A stretch of 64,000 nucleotides of DNA from Anaeromyxobacter terrae (GTDB taxonomy: Bacteria; Myxococcota; Myxococcia; Myxococcales; Anaeromyxobacteraceae): NCBI RefSeq assembly GCF_022690685.1, contig NZ_JALCYY010000013.1, forward strand, positions 1 to 64,000, written 5' to 3'. Shown here piece by piece: positions 44,137 to 52,408 of this stretch. Positions within the stretch are counted from its first letter, which is position 1; each line of letters starts with the position of its first letter. The notes under the pieces are model-generated. The model made no database searches, was not told where the DNA came from, and saw only the letters and a program-made list of their open reading frames with translations. The translations under genes and the position numbers were made by a program.

Positions 44137-45396
44137 CTACGGCGAAGAGGATGCTCGTTTGCGGCGCGGCGGCATGTTCTCGGTCTGCCGCGCTGAAGAA
44201 CGACACCCCGTCTCCTCCGGCTTCTCGAAGGACCAGTCGAATCCGGCCTTGTTCGCGGCAGCGCACGCGTTGATCAGGTCCGCAAGCTCCAGGTGTTCCT
44301 GTTTCTCTGCGTCCGTTGCCGCTCGCCACTGCTGCACGTCGTCCGTCACGTCCTTCGTCGTGACCTTCCTGATCGAGCAGGCTTCCGTCAGGTACGCGAG
44401 CGCCCACGTTTCGCGGACCTCGTAGACACTCTTGCAGTGTTCTTTGGCCATCCCGCCGCACCATTCCCTAGACTGCTCGACGATCTTCTTAACGTCCTCG
44501 TCCTCCGGGAACTGCTGCGACAACGCGACCAAGCGAGCGTGAACGGGGTTCACGTCGCGCGGCGTAGAGCAATGCTTCTGGAAGTCTTTGAACTCTCTCG
44601 CCCAGAGGACGAAGTGAAGCCGCTGCCTCTGAACGACGTGGACGTTCGTCGGCTCGAACTTGGTCAGCTCGCTCACCAAGCGGCACGAATCGAAGGCAAG
44701 CGCCTCTTTTTCGGCCAGCGCTGAGTCAGCGTCCGAGGGGATCTTCTCGAATCCCTCGTACCGAAACTGTCTCGGTGAGTCGATCCGGGTCTTCGCGATC
44801 TCGAATTCGCTCGACAGGTCGTACCGGAACAACCCGTCGGCATCGGCGCCGATGTCATCGGAGCAGCTCAAGAGCGTGGTGCACTCCGCTGGGGCCGGCG
44901 AGATCTGGTTGCCGAGCGCCTCACCACACGTTCTTGCGCGTCTCAGCCAGGCACGGGCGATGTCTGCTCTTCCCCGGAGCTCCTTCGGGTCGGTTACGAA
45001 TCCTTCGAAACGATAGCCTTTGAAGATTCCGATCGCCGCCAGTGCGGGATACTTCTTGAAGACCTTCGACTCGGCCGCTTCGTTGTCGGCTTTCTGCTCC
45101 TCCTCCGCCTGCAATGCGGAGAGGTGCTTCGACACCTCGCGCATCCGCGGGTAGATTTCGTCGATGGCGCTGCTGAGCTTCTGGATGTGCGACAGCGCGG
45201 ACCGTCTGACTTCGTGAAACCGCTGCGGGTCTTGAGGTGAAGGTAGCTTGAGGGCCCCCTTGGCCGGGAACGCGGCTCGGGGATCTTGGGCACTCGCTGG
45301 CGAGAACGCCACGATGGCCAGGAGCGATGCGAGCGTCTTCCCCCTCCGGCACATAGACTTCTGAGAGCGCGCATCTCCGCCTCGGGTGTTCTTCAT
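44137..45396 (-). CDS. Unknown secreted protein with signal peptide
   Basis: About 419 residues. The N-terminus after the ATG at 45394-45396 carries RRGKTLASLLAIVAFSPASAQ, a clear signal peptide. The mature part is long, helical and moderately Cys-containing, with QRFHEVRRSALSHIQKLSSAIDEIYPRMREVSKHLSALQAEEEQK at its start. No conserved enzyme motif was recognised. The tail ends ARQTENMPPRRKRASSSP. It is close to the small exported 98-residue protein, both on the minus strand and both of unknown role. Composition here is visibly less GC-biased. Confidence 0.6.
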   Translation of the reverse strand: MKNTRGGDARSQKSMCRRGKTLASLLAIVAFSPASAQDPRAAFPAKGALKLPSPQDPQRFHEVRRSALSHIQKLSSAIDEIYPRMREVSKHLSALQAEEEQKADNEAAESKVFKKYPALAAIGIFKGYRFEGFVTDPKELRGRADIARAWLRRARTCGEALGNQISPAPAECTTLLSCSDDIGADADGLFRYDLSSEFEIAKTRIDSPRQFRYEGFEKIPSDADSALAEKEALAFDSCRLVSELTKFEPTNVHVVQRQRLHFVLWAREFKDFQKHCSTPRDVNPVHARLVALSQQFPEDEDVKKIVEQSREWCGGMAKEHCKSVYEVRETWALAYLTEACSIRKVTTKDVTDDVQQWRAATDAEKQEHLELADLINACAAANKAGFDWSFEKPEETGCRSSARQTENMPPRRKRASSSP

Positions 45397-45469
45397 CGGT
45401 CCCCCGCGCTGGGCGGTATCAATCGCCACGCGCACGAGCTTCAGCTGGTCGTTGCTTGTGCCGTCTCCG

Positions 45470-45766
45470 TCACCGCAGCTCTAGCCGCACGAACGAGTTC
45501 CACTCGTCGATCGCTTCACTCCCGGCCTCCTGGTGAGTTCGGGCCGCCTCCTTCTGCTCGCTGACGAACTCCTTGATGCACTCTCCGTATCGCTCCACTT
45601 CGTCCTTGAAGGACTCGAGCTCACTTTCAGAGCTGAAGCGGTACGGCTTGTAGGGCTTTCTGCAGTGATGTGACGGCGCGAAGTCGTCGGCCAACGTGCT
45701 GACCGCGGCTCCAGCACCAAGCACGAACATTGCGGCCATCAGCGCCGGTCTAAGGCAGTGGCTCAC
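45470..45766 (-). CDS. Unknown small exported protein
   Basis: A 98-residue protein with a signal peptide (LMAAMFVLGAGAAVSTLADD) and a helical mature part SELESFKDEVERYGECIKEFVSEQKEAARTHQEAGSEAID. The pattern of aromatic and charged residues suggests a short helical bundle. No known family. It is 26 bases downstream of the DUF262 fusion gene and 73 bases before the larger secreted protein gene. Whether it belongs to a defence module is unknown. Confidence 0.6.
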   Translation of the reverse strand: MSHCLRPALMAAMFVLGAGAAVSTLADDFAPSHHCRKPYKPYRFSSESELESFKDEVERYGECIKEFVSEQKEAARTHQEAGSEAIDEWNSFVRLELR

Positions 45767-45792
45767 GGGTCCTCCCTATGCCTGCGCTCCAG

Positions 45793-48039
45793 TCACTTGA
45801 ATCGTTGCTGGATGAACTGCTGCATCTGGTGCCCCGACAGTTCCGCCGTGGACGCTCCCGCTCGCACGAAGAAGCGCTGATTGTCGCCCTCCTTCAGGAA
45901 CGCCGGAGACCCCGCTGGCTTCGCATCAATCACGAGGACGCGCTTGTCCTCGTAGCTGGTGAAGTGCGGATGGATGTACAGCGTGAACTGGCCACCGATG
46001 CGGTCCTTAAGAAGATTGTCGAAGTGAAGGAGCATCTTGTCCTCTGACTCGAACCCGTCTTCCTCCACGCCGACAGGGGCCCCGTCGTCGGCGACGCCGA
46101 TGACGAGCGTCCCTCCCGACGCTGCGTTCAGGAACCCGGCGATCGTGCGCAGAACGGTGAACTCCATCTTGGGATCAGGCTTCCGCGTGTGGAGGTTGGT
46201 GCGGAGCGTCGACTTGAACTCCGTCGTGACGCCCTCGCCACCCTTCACGAGAGCCGGAACATCGAGAACCTTCGGCTTCGCGTGCTCGTGCGCACCGACG
46301 AGTCGCGCGTAGCCATCCCGGATGACCCGCGCCATGATCTCCCGGCGCTTCTCGAGAAACTCTGAGTACTGCATCGCCGCCCACCCGTCCGGCAGGGCAT
46401 GCCAGCGGTGCATGTCCAGCAGTTCCTGGGCGGCGAGCCCCTTCGAAAGGGCGGGGAGGTACTTCGCCGGCGCGTCCTTCGAAATCTTCGCGTTGTCACC
46501 CCACTCCACCAGGGCGTAGTTCGCGATCTGGTTCGTATCCCGCGCCGATGCGATTCCGACTGAGGCGAGGTGCCCCTTGGGGAAGAGGTGGTGCTTCTCG
46601 ATGGCGTTCCTCGGGCCGCTCACCGACGGGTCGAGCAAGTCGGAGACCGTCTGTTTCGAGAAGAGGACGCGCGCATCGAGCAACACCAGCGCCGCGTAAT
46701 AGGCGAACAGCGCCGGGCTGCGCGCAGCGGACGTTGCTAGCTTGCCGGGCAGCGTGATCGACCAGAAATCGCCGGTCAGCTCCTCGTCGCAGGCGGCCTG
46801 AAGCGTCTTCACGAACCCATCTGCGTCTTTCACCCCGCGCAGTCTCGCGAGGTCGAACTCCATCGTGGACTCGGGAGAGCTGCTGTAGCGCGCCGTGAGG
46901 CTGCTCATGAAGAACCACTGCGCGATCAGCTTCCGGAGGCTACCCTCGTCGACCTTGAACTTCGAACGGCCGAGCAGGTACAGCACGTAGCTGTAGACCA
47001 GGGCCGTCTCCGAACTCACCATCGAGTCGTTTCGATAGCCGGCCTGCCGGATCGCGTTGAAGAAGCCGTGCCAGTGTGCCAGGTCGAGCGTCTCCGCCTG
47101 CGCACCCTTGAACGTCTCGAACTGCTCCGCGCGCCGCTCAGCGGTCACCGCACCGGTGTCGAGGTCCTTCCCTCTCAGAAGGGAGTACACGTGCTTCAGC
47201 CGGGCGCGCTGGAACCCGAGCCCAACTGCGATTCGCAGAAGCTGATCCGGCGACGGCTTGATGAAGTGGTTGTGAGGTGACTTCGCCTTGGGAGCCTTCG
47301 CGTCGCGACAGAACTGCTCGAGCTGAGTGCGCCCTTCGTCCCAGTAGACGCTCATTAGCGTGAGGATGAAGTCCGACTGGACGAGCGACTTGCCCTGACT
47401 GTTGATGCGCACGAACACTTCGGCGACCTGGTCGTCCTCCACCGTGGAGGCGAGCTCGAGCGCGGTGAACGGGTATGCTCGCAGCGAATACAGGCGCTGT
47501 ATCGCCTGCTCTACTCGCTGCCGTTCGCCGTCATCGAGCTGACGCACAGTCGCGATGCTCTGGAAGTACGTCTTGACCAAGTCAAAGAGGCTTAGGTGGT
47601 TGCTCCAGAGAACGGAGATGTCCGGTAGGACCGTCTTGTCTTTTCGGGTCGCCGCGTCTCCGACCTGGAACTCCTGGGTCAGCGGATTGAACGCGATCTC
47701 GATCTTCTCAGGCGTGTAGTCCTCTCGCACGACTGGCACGCCACGCAGCACCGCGTACAGCGATGTGAGCCGCTGTTGCCCGTCGACGATGAGAAGGCGC
47801 GCGGGCTTCTGTTTGCCCTCCGTGCCGATCGCCTTCGCGTCGGTGGCAAGCGCGTTTTGCCAGAACAGCAGGTAGCCCACCGGGTACCCGCGGTACATCG
47901 AATCGAACAGGTCGCGGACCTTCGCATTTGACCAGACGAAAGGTCGCTGGAGATCGGGCAGCGCGAGTTCCCCGAGCTCGATGAACTTCACGAGCGCCTC
48001 GAGGTCGTATCGGACTTCCGTGAAGAGAGTCTTGCTCAT
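45793..48039 (-). CDS. GmrSD-like DUF262-DUF1524 protein fused to an AlbA_2 (Schlafen) domain
   Basis: A 748-residue protein in three parts. DUF262 spans about residues 1-220 with LPDLQRPFVWSN (27-38), the MYRGYPVGYLLFW block and VDGQQRLTSLY (85-95). A helical middle leads to a DUF1524-like HNH region with IEKHHLFPKGHLAS (about 480-493). From about residue 600 a Schlafen AlbA_2 domain shows VTTEFKSTLRTNL and FLNAASGGTLVIGVADDG, ending VRAGASTAEL. DUF262/DUF1524 enzymes such as GmrSD restrict DNA with modified bases. AlbA_2 is a nucleic-acid-binding ATPase-like domain. The fusion suggests a modified-DNA-dependent restriction enzyme with added control. Confidence 0.85.
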   Translation of the reverse strand: MSKTLFTEVRYDLEALVKFIELGELALPDLQRPFVWSNAKVRDLFDSMYRGYPVGYLLFWQNALATDAKAIGTEGKQKPARLLIVDGQQRLTSLYAVLRGVPVVREDYTPEKIEIAFNPLTQEFQVGDAATRKDKTVLPDISVLWSNHLSLFDLVKTYFQSIATVRQLDDGERQRVEQAIQRLYSLRAYPFTALELASTVEDDQVAEVFVRINSQGKSLVQSDFILTLMSVYWDEGRTQLEQFCRDAKAPKAKSPHNHFIKPSPDQLLRIAVGLGFQRARLKHVYSLLRGKDLDTGAVTAERRAEQFETFKGAQAETLDLAHWHGFFNAIRQAGYRNDSMVSSETALVYSYVLYLLGRSKFKVDEGSLRKLIAQWFFMSSLTARYSSSPESTMEFDLARLRGVKDADGFVKTLQAACDEELTGDFWSITLPGKLATSAARSPALFAYYAALVLLDARVLFSKQTVSDLLDPSVSGPRNAIEKHHLFPKGHLASVGIASARDTNQIANYALVEWGDNAKISKDAPAKYLPALSKGLAAQELLDMHRWHALPDGWAAMQYSEFLEKRREIMARVIRDGYARLVGAHEHAKPKVLDVPALVKGGEGVTTEFKSTLRTNLHTRKPDPKMEFTVLRTIAGFLNAASGGTLVIGVADDGAPVGVEEDGFESEDKMLLHFDNLLKDRIGGQFTLYIHPHFTSYEDKRVLVIDAKPAGSPAFLKEGDNQRFFVRAGASTAELSGHQMQQFIQQRFK

Positions 48040-48108
48040 GTTGTCACCGTGTACAGCGCATCTGGTTCGTCAGTGGTTCGGGCACAAGTGGGGTGCCGCA
48101 GGAGGGGC

Positions 48109-48753
48109 TCACGCTCGTCTGCGACTTACGAATCGTCCAAGAAGCACGACACCGGGGTAGCGGTACGAGGTGATCGGCGAGCGTGGCCACGGTGGCGGCG
48201 AGAACCACCACGCGGCGAAGTCGTGAGGTGTCTTCCGGATCTGATGAACAACTTCTAGAGCGGCGAAAGCGTCGAAGTGCTTCGGAGCAACGTCCGGCAC
48301 GGCGAACACAACCCCAGCGCGCTGTGGTGCAGCGCTGTAGGGCAGACATCGAGCATCACGTACGGCCTCGGCCATTGCTCCTCTGACGCAATCCTGCCGC
48401 TGCGCGCCGACGATGGTAGGCCACGCCTGCTTCGCCTCGAGTCCCAGTTCGAGCGAGCCCACGCGGATCCACAGGTCCGCTCGCCCGTTCCCGACGTCGC
48501 CTCTCGGCCCCGCCCGCTTCGGTGACGAGTACTCCTCGAGCGCGATCCCACCGCTGGCCCAGGCGGCAGCCGCTACCATGCTCAGGGTCGCACGCTCGTT
48601 GTACCAGTACGGAAGATCATTTGGCTGCGTCTGACAGTACTTGCCGATGAGCGTGTTCCATGAGTCGAGGACCGGGCCGAGGCTTCGGGCCCGAGGGGAC
48701 GTCCACACGCCCGAGTAACTCCGAACCGGCGAAATCTTGGTGACCGCCGTCAT
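48109..48753 (-). CDS. Unknown protein with PD-(D/E)XK-like ExK motif
   Basis: A 214-residue protein. GNGRADLWIRVG (Asp93) and LELGLEAKQAWP (Glu106-x-Lys108) suggest a PD-(D/E)XK nuclease fold. VFAVPDVAPKHFDAF follows. The first part has WNTLIGKYCQTQPNDLPYWYNERATLSMVAAAAW. No exact family was recognised. It is 70 bases upstream of the DUF262 fusion gene's start in the same orientation and 73 bases downstream of the ASCH gene. It may form a unit with the DUF262 protein. Confidence 0.6.
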   Translation of the reverse strand: MTAVTKISPVRSYSGVWTSPRARSLGPVLDSWNTLIGKYCQTQPNDLPYWYNERATLSMVAAAAWASGGIALEEYSSPKRAGPRGDVGNGRADLWIRVGSLELGLEAKQAWPTIVGAQRQDCVRGAMAEAVRDARCLPYSAAPQRAGVVFAVPDVAPKHFDAFAALEVVHQIRKTPHDFAAWWFSPPPWPRSPITSYRYPGVVLLGRFVSRRRA

Positions 48754-48825
48754 CTGGCTATCTCCTCGTCAGTGTTCAGCGGTGCGGCAAACATCCTGGG
48801 TTCCGGTGGAGCCTTTCGCGAGCGG

Positions 48826-49278
48826 TCATGAACGCACGCGCTCGATGTGCACCGCGCGACGTCGCGGAAGCAACCGCGTCACGGCCGGCGTAAGTCGGAC
48901 CCAGATAATCGCGCCGCGCGGATGCCGATACGCCACCGGCGCGCGCAGCCTCCGGGCGCTGCTGACGATCCATGCATACGAGCCGGGCGCCGGAGCAGTT
49001 CCGCGTGAGAACCCCGCTCGGCGAGCGTTGCGCTGGCAGTCCGCGCGCGTCAGCGGGCCGACACATCCGGTGATCGTGCAGGTACCTACGATGGTACCGG
49101 ACCCGCTCTCGATCAACGCCACGGGTCCGCGAACGGCAGTGGCGCGAGACCGAATCTCCAGCGTCTTCGTGCCGGCCAGGATCTTGTCGAGCGGCCCGGG
49201 GAGGATGATGAGTCCGCGTGAGATCGCCGCTCGTTCCTGAATTGCGCCCCTCCTCTTCGAGCGCGCATGCGGACTCAT
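48826..49278 (-). CDS. ASCH-domain protein
   Basis: A 150-residue protein. After an Arg-rich start comes RGLIILPGPLDKILAGTKTLEIRSRATAVRGPVALIESGSGTIVGTCTITGCVGPLT, the ASCH (PUA-like) pattern with the basic groove residues. The C-terminus ends YRHPRGAIIWVRLTPAVTRLL. ASCH domains bind RNA or modified DNA; some are hydrolases. The gene is 83 bases after the third HNH gene, on the same strand, and is probably part of the same operon. A role in sensing nucleic-acid modification would fit. Confidence 0.75.
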   Translation of the reverse strand: MSPHARSKRRGAIQERAAISRGLIILPGPLDKILAGTKTLEIRSRATAVRGPVALIESGSGTIVGTCTITGCVGPLTRADCQRNARRAGFSRGTAPAPGSYAWIVSSARRLRAPVAYRHPRGAIIWVRLTPAVTRLLPRRRAVHIERVRS

Positions 49279-49360
49279 CGGCAGTTGTCCTTCCTGGAAG
49301 CGAACAGGAACGGCCAGGCGACCTTACCAGCCTTCCGCGGTGAGATCCCCCGCCTCCGCA

Positions 49361-50818
49361 TCACATCATGTCCCGGCGGTGGGCCAGAGCGTCTAGCGAT
49401 GGCCGCGAAGCCTCGTTCGTGGGAAGCGCGATCGCCTTCCCCTCGTATTCCCAGTACGGCGTGTGGCGCAGGCTTCGGTCCAGCCGGACGCGCCATTCGG
49501 TGTCGAGCTCGAGAAGTCGCAGGTCAAAGAGCGTGTGCAGGTCAGCCCTGAGAAGTAGACCGTTCTGGACGTGATTGGTCTCCTCGCCGCGGAAGGGCAC
49601 GATGTGAGCGGCCTCGAGGACCTCCGGCACGTCACAGCCCGTGATCGCGCACGTCGAGCCGTATGCGCACAGCAGTGAGTCGCGGAACGGGCCTTGTCCC
49701 TGCCGACGGACGATCGCCGCCATCACCGTTCGGCGCCCGTCGGGTAGGTCTTTGGGATCGAACGGCTCGATCTCTGGTGCGGCCTGCGAGGCGGCCTCGG
49801 AAGCCGGGGGCGCCGCCTCCCGCACCGAGACAGCCCCAGGACACAGGGAATGCGGCACCTCGAACCCCAGCACCCTCAGGTACTCAATCAACTCCGGCGA
49901 GTACCCGACGTGCGGGGTAACCGGCTGCCGCTGCGCTGCGATCTCCATCGCAGCCACGTGGCTCCTCCACGCTCGTCCGTGGACCTCCGCGAGCGAGCCC
50001 AGAGGGAACCTGAGCGCGAGCGTTCCAGGCGCGCTCCCGAAGACTTGGCCTTCCTGGACGGCGAGACCAGCGCTCTTGAGCGCGCCGGGCAGCCCGTCCT
50101 CGCTCCTAACGATGATCTGGCACCCGTCCGGCGCGAGCGTCAGCGCGTACGGCATCCCCACGTTGAGCCGGACGAAGCTCGGCGCGAACGTGACGGTCCA
50201 GCAGGTCCCCCCGAGCGCGTTCGCCGACAGGATGGACCGGGAGAGCATCCGCGCGGCGTCTCGCCGAATCCCGGCGTCGGGGAACAGTGCGGCCCAGCGC
50301 GCCGCAGCGTCCCGGTCGCTCTCCCGAGAAATTTCAGCCTGATCGTCTTCGCGCGCGATGCCCGCGGCACTTCCCCCCCGCTGGCGCTCGTCCGCGCCAC
50401 CGAGCCGTTCAACCGCGCGGTCCCAGAGCGCGAGCAGGGCTTTTTTCGACCAGGGATTCCTTTCGGCCATCTCGAGCAGGAGCCGCCTCGCGGCCTCGTC
50501 CTGCTGGATCTCGGTTGGGTTTGGTCCGAACCACTTTGCCTTGCCCCGCGAGTCGAATCCCAGGTGAACGCCATCGTCCTGGATCGGCACGGGGACCTTC
50601 AACGGTACGTCGCCCGCCATGACGCCCATGAAGACGCCGCGGCTTCCGGGCGGCGCGACCGCGTCGGGATCCTGCATGTAGGCAAACACGATGCCGTCGG
50701 CCGTCGCCGGCATGACCTGCCCCGTCCTCCCGTTCTTCAGCCGGTACGTCGACATGCTGGGCTTCAGCAGGTGGAAGTTCTCCTCGAATGGGCCGTAGTA
50801 GACGGCCACGTGTCTCAT
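49361..50818 (-). CDS. HNH endonuclease (HNH_2 type), third of three
   Basis: About 485 residues. The ATG at 50816-50818 overlaps the stop of the second HNH gene (ATGA), deciding the start. The N-terminal domain reads AVYYGPFEENFHLLKPSMSTYRLKNG. The middle is of unknown fold with an acidic/Ala segment. The C-terminal HNH has LLCAYGSTCAITGCDVPEVLEAAHIVPFRGEETNHVQNGLLLRADLHTLFD (CAITG...HI.P...N...LH.LFD), the McrA/HNH_2 arrangement. The large N-terminal half probably recognises DNA or a co-factor protein. It ends the HNH trio. Confidence 0.8.
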   Translation of the reverse strand: MRHVAVYYGPFEENFHLLKPSMSTYRLKNGRTGQVMPATADGIVFAYMQDPDAVAPPGSRGVFMGVMAGDVPLKVPVPIQDDGVHLGFDSRGKAKWFGPNPTEIQQDEAARRLLLEMAERNPWSKKALLALWDRAVERLGGADERQRGGSAAGIAREDDQAEISRESDRDAAARWAALFPDAGIRRDAARMLSRSILSANALGGTCWTVTFAPSFVRLNVGMPYALTLAPDGCQIIVRSEDGLPGALKSAGLAVQEGQVFGSAPGTLALRFPLGSLAEVHGRAWRSHVAAMEIAAQRQPVTPHVGYSPELIEYLRVLGFEVPHSLCPGAVSVREAAPPASEAASQAAPEIEPFDPKDLPDGRRTVMAAIVRRQGQGPFRDSLLCAYGSTCAITGCDVPEVLEAAHIVPFRGEETNHVQNGLLLRADLHTLFDLRLLELDTEWRVRLDRSLRHTPYWEYEGKAIALPTNEASRPSLDALAHRRDMM

Positions 50819-51591
50819 CGGTTCGCCTCCGCTCGGCGGAACTCCTTGAGTCGATGCCAAGTCAGGTACGTCCGGTGCTCCGGCGCGAGACGCCCGACCC
50901 GCAAGCGAGCGTCGAGCCCGAGCCATCTTCGATCGGGAACGGACAAGTGCGGGGAGACCAGGATCTCGCCGTCATCCGCGACAGTGATGAAGCCGGCGTC
51001 GAAGGCGGCATCGAGGTGCGGTGCGAGCAGGAGCCCGTTGTAGACGTCGAGCCGCTCGGCGTCCGTGCCGCACGCCGCCCACGGCTTGATGTGGCTCGCG
51101 CGGAGTAGCTCGGGGACGGTCAGGCCGGTCACGGCGCACCGGCCCTCCCAGTACTCCATCAGCCCGGCGCGGAAGACGTCCTGGCCTACCCGCTGGACGA
51201 CAAGCCGCTCGGCTTCGGTGGCGCGCGGGAGCGCCTTCGTCTTTTCCTCAAAGACGTGCAGGAGCTCGTCCGGCAGGGTGCGCGCGAGCTGGTATGCCCG
51301 GCGCAACAACTCGTGCAGGACGTCGAAGCCTGGCGTCATCCGCGCAGCCGCAGCCCCGGGGGGCAGCCCGACAGTAGTCGTCGTGCCGAGCGCGCCAAGC
51401 GCGCGGTCCACGTCCATCCGGGAGAGCGCGACGACGGGCTGGCCGGCCTTGGCGACGCCGAGCCACACGCGAAGCGGCGCGTGATTGCTTCCGAACGCGA
51501 GCCAGTCGCCATGCGCGCCTCGCGGACGGTCGAACCCGTTGTCCGCCGCAGCCTTCTCGAGCCGTGTGGCCGTCAGGGGAGCCAGGCTCAC
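50815..51591 (-). CDS. HNH endonuclease (HNH_2 type), second of three
   Basis: A 258-residue protein. The N-terminal domain (about 1-130, MSLAPLTATRLEKAAADNGFD) is of unknown fold. The HNH part reads EGRCAVTGLTVPELLRASHIKPWAACGTDAERLDVYNGLLLAPHLDAAFDAGFI (CAVTG...SHIKP...N...HLDAAFD), then the active-site metal-binding layout. This is the HNH_2 class often found as a lone restriction nuclease. It overlaps both neighbouring HNH genes by four bases, so all three are coupled. Confidence 0.85.
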   Translation of the reverse strand: MSLAPLTATRLEKAAADNGFDRPRGAHGDWLAFGSNHAPLRVWLGVAKAGQPVVALSRMDVDRALGALGTTTTVGLPPGAAAARMTPGFDVLHELLRRAYQLARTLPDELLHVFEEKTKALPRATEAERLVVQRVGQDVFRAGLMEYWEGRCAVTGLTVPELLRASHIKPWAACGTDAERLDVYNGLLLAPHLDAAFDAGFITVADDGEILVSPHLSVPDRRWLGLDARLRVGRLAPEHRTYLTWHRLKEFRRAEANR

Positions 51592-52397
51592 GTCGCGGCT
51601 CCTCGCCTACCCTTCTGTAGGATCCGGCGGAGCTCCTCGATAGCCATGGGAATCTCCCGGCCATGGTGCACGACGCGATGGCACGTCGCGCAGAGCAGCG
51701 CGAAGGCGTCCGTCCCCTTGGGCACCTGCGGCCCCTTGCTGAGCGGGATGCGGTGGTGCACCTCGAGGACCTCGGCGTGCGAATCGCCGTACCGAGCGCC
51801 GACGTCGATGCCGCACGCATCGCAGCGGAGCGCTCCGACAGCCGCGCGAACCTGCAGGAGCCTTTGGCGGTTCGCCGCGTTGCGCTCGGTTGCCACGTGC
51901 GTCCGCAGCACCTTCCGCCCTTCCGGCGCGAGCTGAAGGTCGCCGACCTGCTCATCCACGATGGCATCGAGCGTGGGACGCGTCAGCTTGCGGGCACGGA
52001 CGTTTCGTCCCCGCGTTGGGGAGCACCGGTCCGCTTCCCGGAGCAGGGCATTCAGGCGGCTCGCGATCTCGGCGGGAGGAGTGGCGTAGCTCCGCGGATA
52101 CCGAAGCCACGCCCATTCCGGGATGCTGCGCCGGACGTCCTCGAGCTCAAGTGGGCGCTGCAGCAGCTTCAGTTCTCCGACCAACGACCTGAATGCAGGA
52201 CGGTTGCCAAACAGGCCGCGCGTGGGCTCGTCCTCGATGACACCAGTCGCGGTGAACTGCGATCTATTGAAGAGGAAGACTGCATCGTTCCCCGGTTGTG
52301 CGTCTTTCGGCACGATCCAGCCAATCGGCTTGCCGCGGCGTGCCGCCCGCTGTAGGGCATTCTTCGCAGTGTTCTCTCCGACCAGAACCCGCAGCAT
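51588..52397 (-). CDS. HNH endonuclease with N-terminal PUA-like domain, first of three
   Basis: A 269-residue protein. The N-terminal 60-70 residues (PGNDAVFLFNRSQFTATGVIEDEPTRG) resemble a PUA/EVE-like domain, here only suggested. A helical linker with RKLTRPTLDAIVDEQVGDLQLAPEGRKVLRTHVATERN follows. The HNH motif is LRCDACGIDVGARYGDSHAEVLEVHHRIPLSKGPQVPKGTDAFALLCATCHRVVHHG (C-x2-C...VHH...L...C-x2-CH). The classical HNH type differs from the two HNH_2 genes after it. It starts 11 bases after the methyltransferase gene's stop, so it belongs to the same operon. Confidence 0.85.
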   Translation of the reverse strand: MLRVLVGENTAKNALQRAARRGKPIGWIVPKDAQPGNDAVFLFNRSQFTATGVIEDEPTRGLFGNRPAFRSLVGELKLLQRPLELEDVRRSIPEWAWLRYPRSYATPPAEIASRLNALLREADRCSPTRGRNVRARKLTRPTLDAIVDEQVGDLQLAPEGRKVLRTHVATERNAANRQRLLQVRAAVGALRCDACGIDVGARYGDSHAEVLEVHHRIPLSKGPQVPKGTDAFALLCATCHRVVHHGREIPMAIEELRRILQKGRRGAAT

Positions 52398-52408
52398 CTC
52401 CCCCCCTA

